Positions 47,201-58,640 of a stretch of DNA of 64,000 bases are shown piece by piece (the first letter of the stretch is position 1; every line of letters begins with the position of its first letter). Position numbers and translations under genes: made by a program. The notes beneath the pieces were generated by a model. It did no database searches. It had not been told where the DNA came from and saw only the letters and a list, made by a program, of their open reading frames with translations. Source of the stretch: Eustoma russellianum (taxonomy: Eukaryota; Streptophyta; Magnoliopsida; Gentianales; Gentianaceae); NCBI GenBank assembly GCA_036186865.1, contig AP025067.1, positions 11,180,798 through 11,244,797 of the forward strand. The letters run 5' to 3'.

Positions 47201-50200
47201 AATCATAAGATATATCACATAAATTTCAAGACAAAAATCCCTTCCTTGCTAAGGCAAAAAATCGCCCATTATGTGACATTGCCATGCTGAATTTTCAGCA
47301 CGTGCATCATTCCATTTCATTCAAAATAATGCCAAACTTAATTTGATTTTTCTTTATAAAATGAATCACCAATTAAATGGTAAATATTCCTATCACATGA
47401 GAAATGAATATGGACACTTTTTAGCTCATATATTCGGCCACACAAGTCTCACACATGCTGAAAACTTTTCAGCATGTGTGATATAAAAAATATCACACTT
47501 TATTAATTTAAATAATATTCAAATCATTTCCATTTCTTCTTCCAATCAATCACACAATAAAATATGATGAAATATATCACATTAAAGTCATAAAATCGAC
47601 CACCTTGTTTAGCATGCTGAAATTTTCAGCATGTGATATAAGAAAGACAAATTTTGAATTCTTACCATTTGTAGCTTCTCTCTTTAATTCACCAACATTG
47701 TATGATTGATCCTTGACCAGTCAATATGCCAACAAGGCTCCAAATAAGCTCCATCTCAGCTGTAGGTGGCGTTGGATATGTATGTGCATGTGCTGAAATT
47801 TATTTTTGCTAACTTTGTAAAATAATGCACATTTAATAATACACACATGTTATATTCCAATCAGCCCTTAATTTAATTTTCTAGAACACTTTAAGATGTA
47901 TATCATCTGTAAAAAGTGTCTAGATACATGTCACATGATGTGCCAAAAACGTTCCATGTGTTGTGTGCGTAGAAAACCGAATTTTCGATATTTATCGATT
48001 ACCCGATTTTTCTCTAATTTAAATTCCAACTTTTGCACATGTTATATATATTATGTTACACATAATATATATATAATATATACTTTAAATCTCAGCACTT
48101 GGCTGGTCTAAAGTGGTACCATTAACATGTGACAAAATGAAACTTGGAATCTTCACATTTTGGCCTTAATGTGGGGTGATTTGTGTGTGCCAACATGAAA
48201 AGTATTTTTGGCTGAATATACAGTCATGCGCACGAACTTTTTATCAATTTTTGAAGTATAGGGGCTAACCATTTATTTATGGCAAGTACGTGACACGTTG
48301 GCGAAGAAGTTTGAACCACAAACCCAACTTCTGAAAACAGTTTCTGTTTTCAGGACCAGTTTTAAAACGTTTTTAAAACTAGGTTGCAGGTTTTCAAAAA
48401 TTCTGAAATTTTGAGAGAACTTAGCCTCAGATGTTATGAGTGTCTCCTAAAAAGTTAAGATTTAAATTCAACTTTTAACCCCTTGAAAATTTATTGATGG
48501 TCAGATTGCGCAAATCTGCCAGAAACGGTACACTGATTTGAAAAATTAATTCCTATTTGTACACAACTCCAAACGATCTGAAAATTTAAAGACTAACTCC
48601 TTATAAGTTTTATTTAAATGGGTTGAAACAGTTTTGAAAAATTCTTTCGGAAAGTTAGTCAAATACACTCAAAGTCTCAACCTTTGCAAACCTGAAAATC
48701 AGACTGCACTAGTCTCAGAACTTTGGACGTTTGGATGACTTATACTTATCCAAAAGGGTTGAAACTTGCGCCAAAAGAACCTTGAAACATGTGGCTATGT
48801 TTCCTGAAATTTTTGCGATTTTTGAAATTCGTTTACTATTTTTACGGATGTGATTAAAAACAGTAAACAGTGCTGAAACAGAAAATCAGTGCTGAAAGTA
48901 AATGACACCAAGAATTTTATACTGGTTTGGTTATCAACAACCTACTCCAGTCTTCAAGGAACACCTTCCTTGGTTCACACTAGTCACACACACGCAATAC
49001 ACCTTACCACAGGGTTGATGGAGTTACACACCAACTCCAACCCTTTACAAACCTGGTATGTTCAATACAATATGCACGAACACCACCACCTCGCAAGAAT
49101 GAAGATTGATCACACCTTGATCAATCTTTTACAAAGATATATAATGAGTGGTGGTCTATGTCAAGCCTATTCAAGATTGAAGAATATGAATACAATAGGC
49201 TTACAAGAAGAAAGAAAGAAAGAGAATGTAGAAGAAGAAGAGCTAGGCTTTTTGATCACTTTGATTTGTAATGCTTGTTCTTTTTTTGTTTTTGCTCAAC
49301 CTCTTTCCTTTTAATGATGTTGCAGCCGTCCCCTTGTGAGTGTCTCCCCTCTTGAAAATTATCTTCTAAGTCCTTGGGAGGATGTAAGACATCATTGTGA
49401 CAAGGTCTTGCTTACTTGGCATCTTCTTATTGGATGATCATTTAGGCTTCGCTTACTTGGCACCTTCTTATTGGATGAATGTTGTCATCATTGATGACTT
49501 GGAAAAATCTGAGAATTTCACTTAAACATGTGCCAAAATCATCACAAAATAATTTCCATAAATCATAAGATATATCACATAAATTTCAAGACAAAAATCC
49601 CTTCCTTGCTAAGGCAAAAAAGCGCCCATTATGTGACATTGCCATGCTGAATTTTCAGCACGTGCATCATTCCATTTCATTCAAAATAATGCCAAACTTA
49701 ATTTGATTTTTCTTTATAAAATGAATCACCAATTAAATGGTAAATATTCCTATCACATGAGAAATGAATATGGACACTTTTTAGCTCATATATTCGGCCA
49801 CACAAGTCTCACACATGCTGAAAACTTTTCAGCATGTGTGATATATAAAATATCACACTTTATTAATTTAAATAATATTCAAATCATTTCCATTTCTTCT
49901 TCCAATCAATCACACAATAAAAGATGATGAAATATATCACATTAAAGTCATAAAAATCGGCCACCTTGTTTAGCATGCTGAAATTTTCAGCATGTGGTAT
50001 AAGAAAGACAAATTTTGAATTCTTACCATTTGTAGCTTCTCTCTTTAATTCACCAACATTGTATGATTGATCCATGACCAGTCAATATGCCAACAAGGCT
50101 CCAAATAAGCTCCATCTCAGCTGTAGGTGGCGTTGGATATGTATGTGCATGTGCTGAAATTTATTTTTGCTAACTTTGTAAAATAATACACATTTAATAA

Positions 50201-50669
50201 TACACACATGTTATATTTCAATCAGCCCTTAATTTAATTTTCTAGAACTCTTTAAGATGTATATCATATGTAAAAAGTGTCTAGATACATGTTACATGAT
50301 GTGCCAAAAACGTTTCATGTGTTGTGTGCGTAGAAAACCGAATTTTCGATATTTATCGATTACCCGATTTTTCTCTAATTTAAATTCCAACTTTTGCACA
50401 TGTTATATATATTATGTTACACATAATATATATATAATATATATACTTTAAATCTCAGCACTTGGCTGGTCTAAAGTGGTACCATTAACATGTGACAAAA
50501 TTAAACTTGAAATCTTCACATTTTGGCCTTAATGTGGGGTGATTTGTGTGTGCCAACATGGAAAGTATTTTTGGCTGAATATACAGTCATGTGCACGAAA
50601 TTTTTATCAATTTTTGAAGTATAGGGGCTGGCCATTTATTTATGGTAAGTACGTGACACGTTGGCGAAG
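41234..50669 (-). repeat. Four tandem 2.36-kb units inside solo LTR D
   Basis: Units: 41234-43584, 43585-45945, 45946-48307, 48308-50669 (2351, 2361, 2362, 2362 bp). Each begins AGTTTGAACCACAAACC and ends GACACGTTGGCGAAG. Unit 1 lacks about 10 bp near its start. Units are near-identical. Each carries the promoter block and three palindromes. Confidence 0.92.
42560..42917. repeat. Three phased palindromes in D unit 1
   Basis: Self-complementary CATGCTGAA(A)/TTTCAGCATG motifs centred near 42570, 42742 and 42902, with a degenerate half near 43072: spacings about 172, 160, 170. Repeated in units 2-4 (for example 44932, 45104, 45262). Confidence 0.8.
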
Positions 50670-51293
50670 TTTCGGTATTCGCCCGATACGACAATTTTTG
50701 ATTTAGAACCTTTTATCGTGTCGTATTTAATTTGTCATCACCATATCTTATATCATATGATATAAGATCTGAATATACTCATAAATATGAGTTAAGTATA
50801 GTGGTGTGACATTAACGTACGTACGTAAAATATGTAACGTGTCAGTAGTACGTTAGAATACATGTGTATGTGCCTTTTTTTTAAAAATCTGAAAATATAT
50901 GTAATTTATATATATGTGGCGTGTATATATTTAAGATGGGAGGAGAAGAAAACTTTCCTTCCTTAGCCTTGTTGCCTTTGTGCCTTTTCCAAATGTGGCT
51001 TCCTTTAATGAACTACTTATTTTAATAAACTAAGTAATTCACTTAATGAACTAGTTTAGTTCATTAATGGTGGCACCTGAAAATAGTATAAACACAACAA
51101 ATGTTTGCCATATGATGTAAGCTTTAACGCTTCATGGCTCGTTAGTACGGCAACATTATATATGAGCTAAATAAGGCAAGTAATAGCAATGTATCATGCA
51201 TACATGTATATCTTATGCACGTTTTCTTATGCTCGTTTTTGTGCACACTTAAATCATGTATTTGAAAATCACTCAAACCCCTTTTTCTCTACA

Positions 51294-51298
51294 GAGAG
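51294..51298. other. Target-site duplication of solo LTR D, right copy
   Basis: GAGAG, matching 41157-41161. The undisturbed site in the duplicated E copy (33549-33556) has it once. Confidence 0.9.
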
Positions 51299-52411
51299 AA
51301 GGTTGTTGGTAAAATTATGAGTGAGACTACTAAGTGTAGAATGAAGGAAGGAAACAAACTGAGATGTATTTTATTGCCTAAGGGAAGCCTTGGTCGGATG
51401 GAGTGGTGGGACAAATGATGAGGTTCTTCTTGAATTGTGAAGAGGGTGAAGGGAAAAAGATATTGCATGCAATGGGAGTGGGTATTAGTCTTACATTGTG
51501 TAAGACTTGAAATGATTATGGAAGAATAAACAAGAGGAAGGAATAAAAATTCTTGGAGTAAATGAAGAGGGCTGGATGAGGTAGTAGCTAGAGGAATGAT
51601 GGAGCTTCTTGGGTTTGAGAAACTATTGTGCATGAAATCGTATTGGTGGTATTTAGCTTGTGTAAGAAATAGAAGTGATAGATGTCATTGTCTTATTCTC
51701 CACTGGGTTAATGGCCGAAGATTTTTAGTATTAGTGGAGGGAAATTTATGGGTTGCTTGAGAATTGTGACAATGGAGAATTCGTTTTTGCATGTGGTTTG
51801 ATTGGTAGTCAAATCACTTTGTGTAAGATTTGGGTAAGAATTGAAGATAGGAGATAGATTGAAAGAAAGAAAACGTTTCCTTTGGTTTCTTGCTAGTGCC
51901 GAAAATGTGAAGGGAGGTAATGATGATTACTTTTTGTCTTGTTATTTAGTAAAGTAGCAAAAGTATTTGCATGAATTTCCATGGAGTATTTGTCTTTCTT
52001 TGTGTAAGAAGAAAAATGACTAAAAATAAATTAAAAGTGAACCTTCTTCCCTTATCTTCCCTTAGCTGAAATTTAGTCTAGTGGGGAGAGAAAAAGAGTT
52101 TACATGGAACATGATTGGGTAGTTGTCTGACAGATGTAAGACTTGAGATGGTGGCTTGTACTCATGTCCTATCTTAGCCGAAATTTCGGGGTACATGATG
52201 ACAAAGATTTATCCTTTTTTCTAAGAATAATTTTCCTCTACCTTTCTTTAAATGTTTTAATATATGACTTAACTTTATGGTATGTATTCTTATTTAGTCT
52301 TGTACTTATCAAGTTAACTATCTAATATCTTTGATACTTATCTTGCACCTAATGGGGTACGATGATCGTACTTATTCCCGTCACAACTTGACTAGGGTGC
52401 GGGTTGTAACA
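51299..52411 (-). repeat. Chromovirus E 3' LTR, inner end
   Basis: Continues E after solo LTR D and ends GGTTGTAACA, the terminal TG...  of the minus-strand LTR (TGTTACAACC). A pyrimidine tract GTCTTCTCCC at 52412-52421 is the purine tract on the minus strand. Confidence 0.78.
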
Positions 52412-52689
52412 GTCTTCTCCCTATAAAAAGTCTCGCCCTGGAAACTTGATCTTTTTATAGACTTCATTCTTAATACAAATAATGAGAACTTTTCTAGCAG
52501 GATGTATTTACTTTTCAGCATGTTTTTTTCAAACCATGCTTTCTAGTTTTTGGACTTGAAATCAATAATTTCCACTAATAGGGTACGAAAGTTGTGGTTA
52601 AACAGTTAGCTATATAAATACTACACCATCTTTATTCCAGCAAAGCTGGGGGAAGGCAAAATATACAGAACTCTTCTGTGAAATCTGTC

Positions 52690-53152
52690 CATGACACTGG
52701 CAGAGGAAATGTTTTGATATGTTCCTCCACCATTGTCTAGCTCGCCCAGTTAGGAATGGCCATATGACCCGCACTTTGGCTTCCTTAGTTATGTTTATTC
52801 AGCGAAAACTATCCTCTATCTTGTCCAACCATTGCTCTGCCTTTTCTGGGTTAGGCTCTCCGTGAAAATTTGGTACTCGGGTCCTGATTAACTATCCGTA
52901 ATAGTAGGCAAGACGCCTTTGTGTCTGAGGTTAAGGCGGAGGAGGTGTAGGGTATGAAAGCGGAGTTGTCGGAGTCGGTGGTAATTTAGCTAACTGTCGC
53001 AATATTTGAATAGCTTTTGTGACAATGCGAACAGCCTTTGCTGTGGAGAGTGACCCGGATGGTGTAACAGGTGTCAGTGGTACTTCCGTCGACCTAGAAA
53101 TAGAGTTTACGGTGATGGCAGTGAGGGGTTGCGGCTTCTGGATCGTCGTCAT
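52690..53152 (-). pseudogene. gag: Chromovirus E gag fragment
   Basis: Starts MTTIQKPQPLTAITV on the minus strand and reaches a proline-rich run with a TAA at 52931-52933. It continues in the same frame with two more stops through VPNFHGEPNPEKAEQWLDKI and VRVIWPFLTGRARQWW, the capsid core of Ty3/gypsy gag (compare G1 NQWWKAKL). Nothing of the zinc knuckles or pol remains. Confidence 0.78.
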
Positions 53153-53368
53153 CCTGCAGAAATCGTTACAATATTATTATTAATCTCCATTACATGAAAT
53201 TCCTCCTAGAATTCATCTATTTTACCTCTTACCATAACTTTCGTAACTGCTCTAAGTTACACTTACTAACTCGTCTTGTCTGCCCAATCAATCTTAAATT
53301 CTAAAATCATCACCTACTTACTCATCGTTATTTAGCTTATGTTGTTCGCTTTGGATCTGAGGCCTTGG

Positions 53369-53380
53369 GCTCTGATACCA
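53369..53380 (-). other. Chromovirus E primer binding site
   Basis: GCTCTGATACCA on + is TGGTATCAGAGC on minus, two bases from the LTR end, the same spacing as in G1. Confidence 0.9.
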
Positions 53381-53664
53381 CCTATAGCGCCCCGCCTGGG
53401 ACTAAGGCCTCAGTACGGTGCACCTGCCGTACTCTACTACGAAAAGTACAAGGCGACATCATCATATATGTACAAATCGTAATGACATGTATCGATAAGC
53501 GGAAACAAAATGACATAAGCATAGATAAATGTTAACAGTTTTACATCCTAGTACATCCGCATAAGTGTCATAGATACATCCTTAGTATAAAAGATCAAAA
53601 TACAAAGCTAAATATCCTAAAAGACAAAAGAGGCCGTAGCCAGCTACTGATAAGCTCCATACAT

Positions 53665-53715
53665 CTAGTCCCTGGGCTCGTCTTCAATGAATTCTGGTTC
53701 ATGGTCCTGTGGATC
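53665..53715 (-). other. Conserved short peptide frame in LTR E
   Basis: After CATGCAG on the minus strand the frame reads PQDHEPEFIEDEPRD and stops. In this LTR the frame is also open upstream to a Met at 53892. Shares E-x-E-aromatic-I-x-D-E-P-R and splice phase with G1 and F, with different synonymous codons. Function unknown. Confidence 0.6.
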
Positions 53716-53737
53716 TGCATGGTAAAATAAAGGGATA

Positions 53738-53754
53738 AGCGATAACGAATCGCT
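53738..53754 (-). other. Conserved LTR hairpin (E)
   Basis: AGCGAT and ATCGCT, six pairs, with a five-base loop, preceded on the minus strand by TTGCTG. Same place relative to the AG and peptide as in G1 and F. Confidence 0.65.
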
Positions 53755-54359
53755 CAGCAAGTAGTTCTGCCTACGTTCGTCAAGTGGATATACATGGGGG
53801 TCGGGGTGAGGGGTGATACAGTATGATGTAACACAATGAATCATAAAAATCAATGTAACAAAAAGAGTAAAGCACAGTGTAGATGCTGACAAATAAAACT
53901 TAATGTAAATGTGGAAGTAAGAATGCAGGTATCATATCATGCATCATTATCACAGATAGAAAGCATTTTAAAGTAGACATACTATCCTCCTTAATTAAAT
54001 TGGTCTTAGCTCATAGTTACTTGGTTCTTGCGTACCATCTTCCTTGGTTTGTTCTTGTCATTCTGTAATATTACTTGTTCTATTTTCGAGATTCATGACT
54101 TAGAGTTACTTGGTACATGAGACAAGATTGTGACATATGCAATGGAAAACCTTTTCTGAAAAGAAAACACTTTATTTCATACTTGCATAAACATGACTTG
54201 ACATGGCGGCTATAGCACTTTTCATAACATGAGAATGGTACACACGACATACCGAATGATTCTCCGAGTAGCCACGAGTACTGTCTATGAATCACGATGG
54301 TCCAACCACAATGTTACATCATACGTACATAGGACTAACAGTGACATGCTATAGCAGAG

Positions 54360-54590
54360 AAATCGGGTCCCGGACACGATGTTGCACTCTGTGATAACGT
54401 ATTTTGCTCCTGACATCCTCCTCCAGGACCAGATATCAGGCAGCGCTCCATACTGAACATCATGGACGTAACAAAAAAGGCAGAGAACCCTTACCCCGGA
54501 CAAGGTGTTACACCCAGCCTGCATATCATGCGTATAAAGATAGGTACAGAGCTCTTGTCCCAGACAAGGTGTTACATTTACCTATGAGTA
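54360..54590 (-). repeat. Short repeats in LTR E
   Basis: Three spaced units around CCGGACAAGGTGTTACA (first copy diverged, third has CCAGAC), about 100 and 70 bp apart. They occupy the place of the tandem repeats in G1, upstream of the hairpin in element orientation. Confidence 0.65.
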
Positions 54591-56058
54591 CATGCATAAG
54601 TCGTATGGAATCAATCGTCTCGTGGTGCAATTCTTAAACTTTTATAGTCTTAAAACATTTCATTCAGGACTCAAGTTCGTAAACATGTTCCATAATACAG
54701 AAAACATGAGGAGACTATGCATGACGTGAACTTCTTTTGGTAGATATCTTCATGGTCATTCTTGATTAAGCGGGGCTCTTATTGGTGCGTAAGCGAACAT
54801 ACATAGTTTTAAATTAGTTGGTGTAGTTCTTGCGCCGTATAATGTTATACATATGAAATTAATTACCTTGATTTAGACATTTGTGTAAAATAGTGTACTT
54901 ATATTATACGCGTGTTAATTACGAGGGTGCACTTTGTTATAATAACCATAATGGGTTGAGTTATGCCTTTTGAGGCGTATATCTTGAATTGAAACATTTT
55001 CGTATTCACAATGTTAGACATTCAAGCCATATCATTTTATCAATTAAGTTAATCTTAGGACATACTTAACTCATACTCTTATGTAGAGTCCAAAGTTACC
55101 TTAACTATGGGTAATGGCAGAAATTGGTCTTAGGGCCGAAAGGCTCTCTTATTCCGATTTCATTTTGTTCATTCTTCACTTATAAAATTCCGTTGGACCT
55201 TAATTGTCTTAGCCAATTATAGTTTATGCTAATATTGTCGTCTCTTGAAGATTAATTCATATTGAACCTTGTTAGTCTAAATACCAAAAAGCCATTGGAC
55301 AGGAAGTAATGTGACCCAACAATTTAGACTACCATATTATGTAATTGTGACACTTATGGCCCATTTCCTTGTTGTGTGCATGTGATAGCTACAATTATAT
55401 TCCAACAATAATGTACGCATCAAAATTACTTATTTTTAAGCCCTGACCGAAAGTGGGGGTGCTTAAAATGAATTTCCTCATCACCAATACAAAGCTTGAT
55501 GTTCATCATGATTCTAATATATATCATCCGTACCAAATGATAATATGCTCAAGTCATATCATACATACATGTTTATACTCACAAAAAATTAAAGTTTATT
55601 GATGATGATCATACTAAAATAACATGCAAGAACATAGTATGTATCATCTCATGATGGTGGTCATACTACACAACATACAACATATGAAGCTAAGAATAGA
55701 GATTTTTGTGTCATTTCTCCTCTCTAAGACCATGATCATCACTACACACATCATGATGATGGTGATGAATACATGGACTATAAAGGGTGTAGCGCCCCGT
55801 ACCCAGGTCTGTCCCGCGTACGGTGCACCCGCCATACTTTGCTATGTAAAGTACAAGGCGACGATGCAATATAGTATGGTCTCATGACTAAGTTACGGAT
55901 TGCTGAACAAAAATCATGGCAAAGATAGTAAACTGATAGATTTCAAACCTTCAACAAAAAACGTTCAACGTTTACATTATACATCGATACATCACCCAAA
56001 ATCCACTAAAGTCCATAATGCCAACAACAGTAATTCAAAGCCTAAGCAGCTCTCAGTC

Positions 56059-56118
56059 TTATGGATATTCCTGTCTTGGTTCATCCCCGATATATTCGAT
56101 CTCGGGCTCCGGAGACTC
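56059..56118 (-). other. Conserved short peptide frame in LTR F
   Basis: After TTTTCAG on the minus strand the frame reads SPEPEIEYIGDEPRQEYP and stops with TAA. Ends in Y-P-stop like G1. Same phase relative to the AG as in G1 and E. Confidence 0.6.
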
Positions 56119-56144
56119 TGAAAATGTAAGAGATAAAACAAGGT

Positions 56145-56162
56145 GAGTGATCAAAATCACTC
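56145..56162 (-). other. Conserved LTR hairpin (F)
   Basis: GAGTGAT and ATCACTC, seven pairs, four-base loop, preceded by TTGCT on the minus strand. Compared with E, one C-G pair is replaced by T-A on both arms. Confidence 0.65.
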
Positions 56163-56454
56163 AGCAAGCATTTTCCCTGATCTACTAAGAAATACATCCG
56201 AACATTGAACATAAACTGGACATCAACTTCCATACTTGGTGCACTACTCGGCTTAAACCGTACATCTATGGTGAATAAAACTCAACAATTATAGCTTAAT
56301 GTAACATGATGCAATGTGAAATGCGAGGATATTCAAACAATGTAATACTATACGTTACCCTTTTTGAAATCATACTATACGATACCATACTTTTAAAATA
56401 TAACCATGGCATACCTTTTCGCTGTATGAATAAAAAGTAAAAATACGAGCGATT

Positions 56455-56600
56455 CCATCCATAACCATAACCGTACATTACCCGGCAACCTCAAGAGGAT
56501 GTTACGCTCGGGTCCATAACCATAACCATAACTGTACATTATCCCGGTAACCTATGAAAGGATGTTATGCTCGGTCCATAACCATAACAATACCGGAATC
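56455..56600 (-). repeat. Short tandem repeats in LTR F
   Basis: About two and a half units of roughly 65 bp with TCCATAACCATAACC, then CCCGG.AACCT and GGATGTTA.GCTCGG. Located upstream of the hairpin in element orientation. Confidence 0.75.
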
Positions 56601-58640
56601 GATCGTAAAGACAGTTTATTCAATACGAGCCTATAAATCGACATCACATTTAACTGTTAAAACCATACTATACTTTCAAAATAAAGCCACGCAATATCTT
56701 TTTCAAAAGAATGTCATGATATGCAAATGATGCAAGAAAATGAACTCCGTAACCGTCAATACCTGTCTCTAATTCCTTTATGTTGTTTTCTATAACTATT
56801 CTTGGGTTTCTTAAATTTCGCTATAAGCTGGAAAAATTCCAGCACCTTAAAACGATTGATTTTCCCTCATTTTAACCCCGAATCGTTCCCGAATCGAAAC
56901 CAATGTCACCCTATTTTCACGATACTAATTTATCGTCAACTTAATCAAATTTCCAGGCCCATTTTCGATAATAACAGGCCCTTCCGGGACTGTTTTGGGC
57001 TGTTTTGCGTATCCCCCTTTTTCCGCATTTTTAATCGAATCAATTTCCTAAGTTAGATCCCCTAAATTCTCTTAAAATCTATTAATCTCATAGTACATCC
57101 CACCATGATAAGATTATCAATAAAATAACATCTTACAACCTTTATCAAAACACATAAATATATCTATGTTCAATAGTAGTTTTTGTCTTACCATAGGCCA
57201 TGCTTAAAGACCCCTCCATCTTAATAAACCATGATACCATCCTAAGATGGTTCTTAAACTTTTGAACATAATCAAATCATCACCATAATACCATGTAAAA
57301 ATTGTTTGTAAACACTCCAAAGTTCTCATTAATTACAAATTCTTGTCACCAACATAAAGTAAAAATAGCTCCTTCATCTCTTGGCTTCACTTCTTGGATA
57401 CAAAAGAACTCATATTAGCACCTTTAAATCATATATCCAACAGTCCACCATTCTAACAAAATAATATTCATTGGGCATATAATAATTCTCCAAAGAACAT
57501 CATGATAAAATTCAAAATTTAACCTTTCAAAACCGTGGGGCATTGCATGATAAACCCACCACTGCTTGCTTCATTTTCTCTCCCATTGATAATTCTAGCC
57601 ACTATATTATTATTTAATTCCTCTCTTTTTTTTCCAAAAGTCCTCTCTGCTCCTGCTACCAACACGCCACCCTCCCATTTCCTCTGCTAAACTTCCTCAG
57701 CTTGTCCAGGAGGGGAAACCCACTTGAACATATATCTAGTAGGTAAATTCTTCTTACTCCTTTCTCCTTAGTTGGAATCTCAAAATTTGAAGGTCCTCAA
57801 AATTCTTTAAACTGGAATTTTTGCCTTCTCTAATACTCCGAAACCGCCCCTCTGTATTCCTCAATTCCTTCTAACATTCACAGTTTATCAAGGAAAAGGG
57901 ACTATACCATAATTAATAATCTATCCTACTCCTACCCTTGTCCTCTTCTATGGGAGAAGTTAACATTTGGGGGAAACTCATTTCCTGTTCCAACCGTACC
58001 CCCTACTCCCTTGAATACCCCTTTCTAATTCATTCACCAATTCAAAAGACTCTTAAGATTTAGCCACTGAGAGTTTACATCCTTAAAAAACTTCCAAACA
58101 CCAAATAATCTAAACTTTAATTCTAAAAAGATAATCCAAGATCTAAGGTAGCATATTCAACGTTCAAACACATTTCTAGGTAGATTCAAAAGAAAATACT
58201 TGCCTTGTTCTTGTTGGGTTCTTGTGGATGTGTTTGGTTCCTTTCTTCTTGAAGCTTGAATGGAGTCTCCTTTAGTGGAGGTTGCACGCGGTTGCAAGGG
58301 AAGGGAAAACAGTGAGATTTTAAATTCCAAAAGAGTACAAGTTTGAGGGAAATCATTAGAATCTATCTTTAATCTTCCAAAAATACTAGGAAAATGAACT
58401 TACCTTGTCTAGGCTTGATTCCTGCTTATTTCTTCCTTGGCCGAGAGTTTCTATGGGGGTTGAATGGAAGGAGGTTTTTCGTGCAACACTTAGAAGATTG
58501 AGGTTGGTTGTTTATATAGTGGAAAATAGAAGGTTGGAGACATTGGAGGAGGAAGAAGCAATCTTCCTCCATTGGTGTAGTTAGGCCGCCGACTTGGGGA
58601 GGGGAGAAAGGGTAGTTTAGCTTTTTAGATGAAATGATGT

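Larger units (their letters stand above)
41162..51293 (-). mobile_element. Solo LTR D (copia B family) expanded by an internal 4x array
   Basis: Starts TGTAGGATATGC and ends TTCTCTACA. Both ends are reverse complements of LTR B ends, and GAGAG flanks it on both sides (41157-41161, 51294-51298). There is no internal coding region, so it is a solo LTR. Its 10.1-kb length, against about 2.8 kb for intact LTRs, comes from four tandem 2.35-2.36-kb units. ORFs of 141-160 codons recurring every 2.36 kb are by-products. Confidence 0.9.
52412..53382 (-). mobile_element. Chromovirus E internal remnant
   Basis: Less than 1 kb lies between the E LTRs: primer site at 53369-53380 (minus TGGTATCAGAGC), leader, a gag fragment, and the purine tract at 52412-52421. 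All of pol is deleted. Confidence 0.82.
53383..55789 (-). repeat. Chromovirus E 5' LTR, interrupted by F
   Basis: Starts TATAGCGCCCCG (TGTAGCGCC in LTR F). Contains an inverted repeat GTACGG/CCGTAC at 53413-53432, the conserved peptide frame 53665-53715, hairpin 53738-53754, and short repeats 54360-54590. From 55607 it matches 40144 onward, giving the undisturbed version of the B insertion site. F starts at 55790 within it. Confidence 0.85.
55790..58640 (-). repeat. Chromovirus LTR F, interrupted by copia G
   Basis: Starts TGTAGCGCCCCGTACCC, a third Tekay-like LTR, inserted in LTR E after TATAAAGGG. Contains GTACGG/CCATAC at 55818-55837, the peptide frame 56059-56118, hairpin 56145-56162 and short repeats 56455-56600. 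The sequence to 58640 is noncoding LTR. The other end lies beyond the window, after copia G, so whether F is solo or complete is unknown. Confidence 0.8.

Noticed and set aside
41804..49314. A 141-160-codon ORF repeated every 2.36 kb (41804, 44165, 46527, 48889)
   Set aside because: It lies across the LTR promoter block on the strand opposite to element transcription. It is preserved only because the array units are near-identical, and no family resemblance is seen.
41162..51293. The regular array considered as a CRISPR or ordinary centromeric satellite
   Set aside because: Units are 2.36 kb without spacers, bounded by LTR ends and a single target duplication. It is an expanded solo LTR in a eukaryotic genome.
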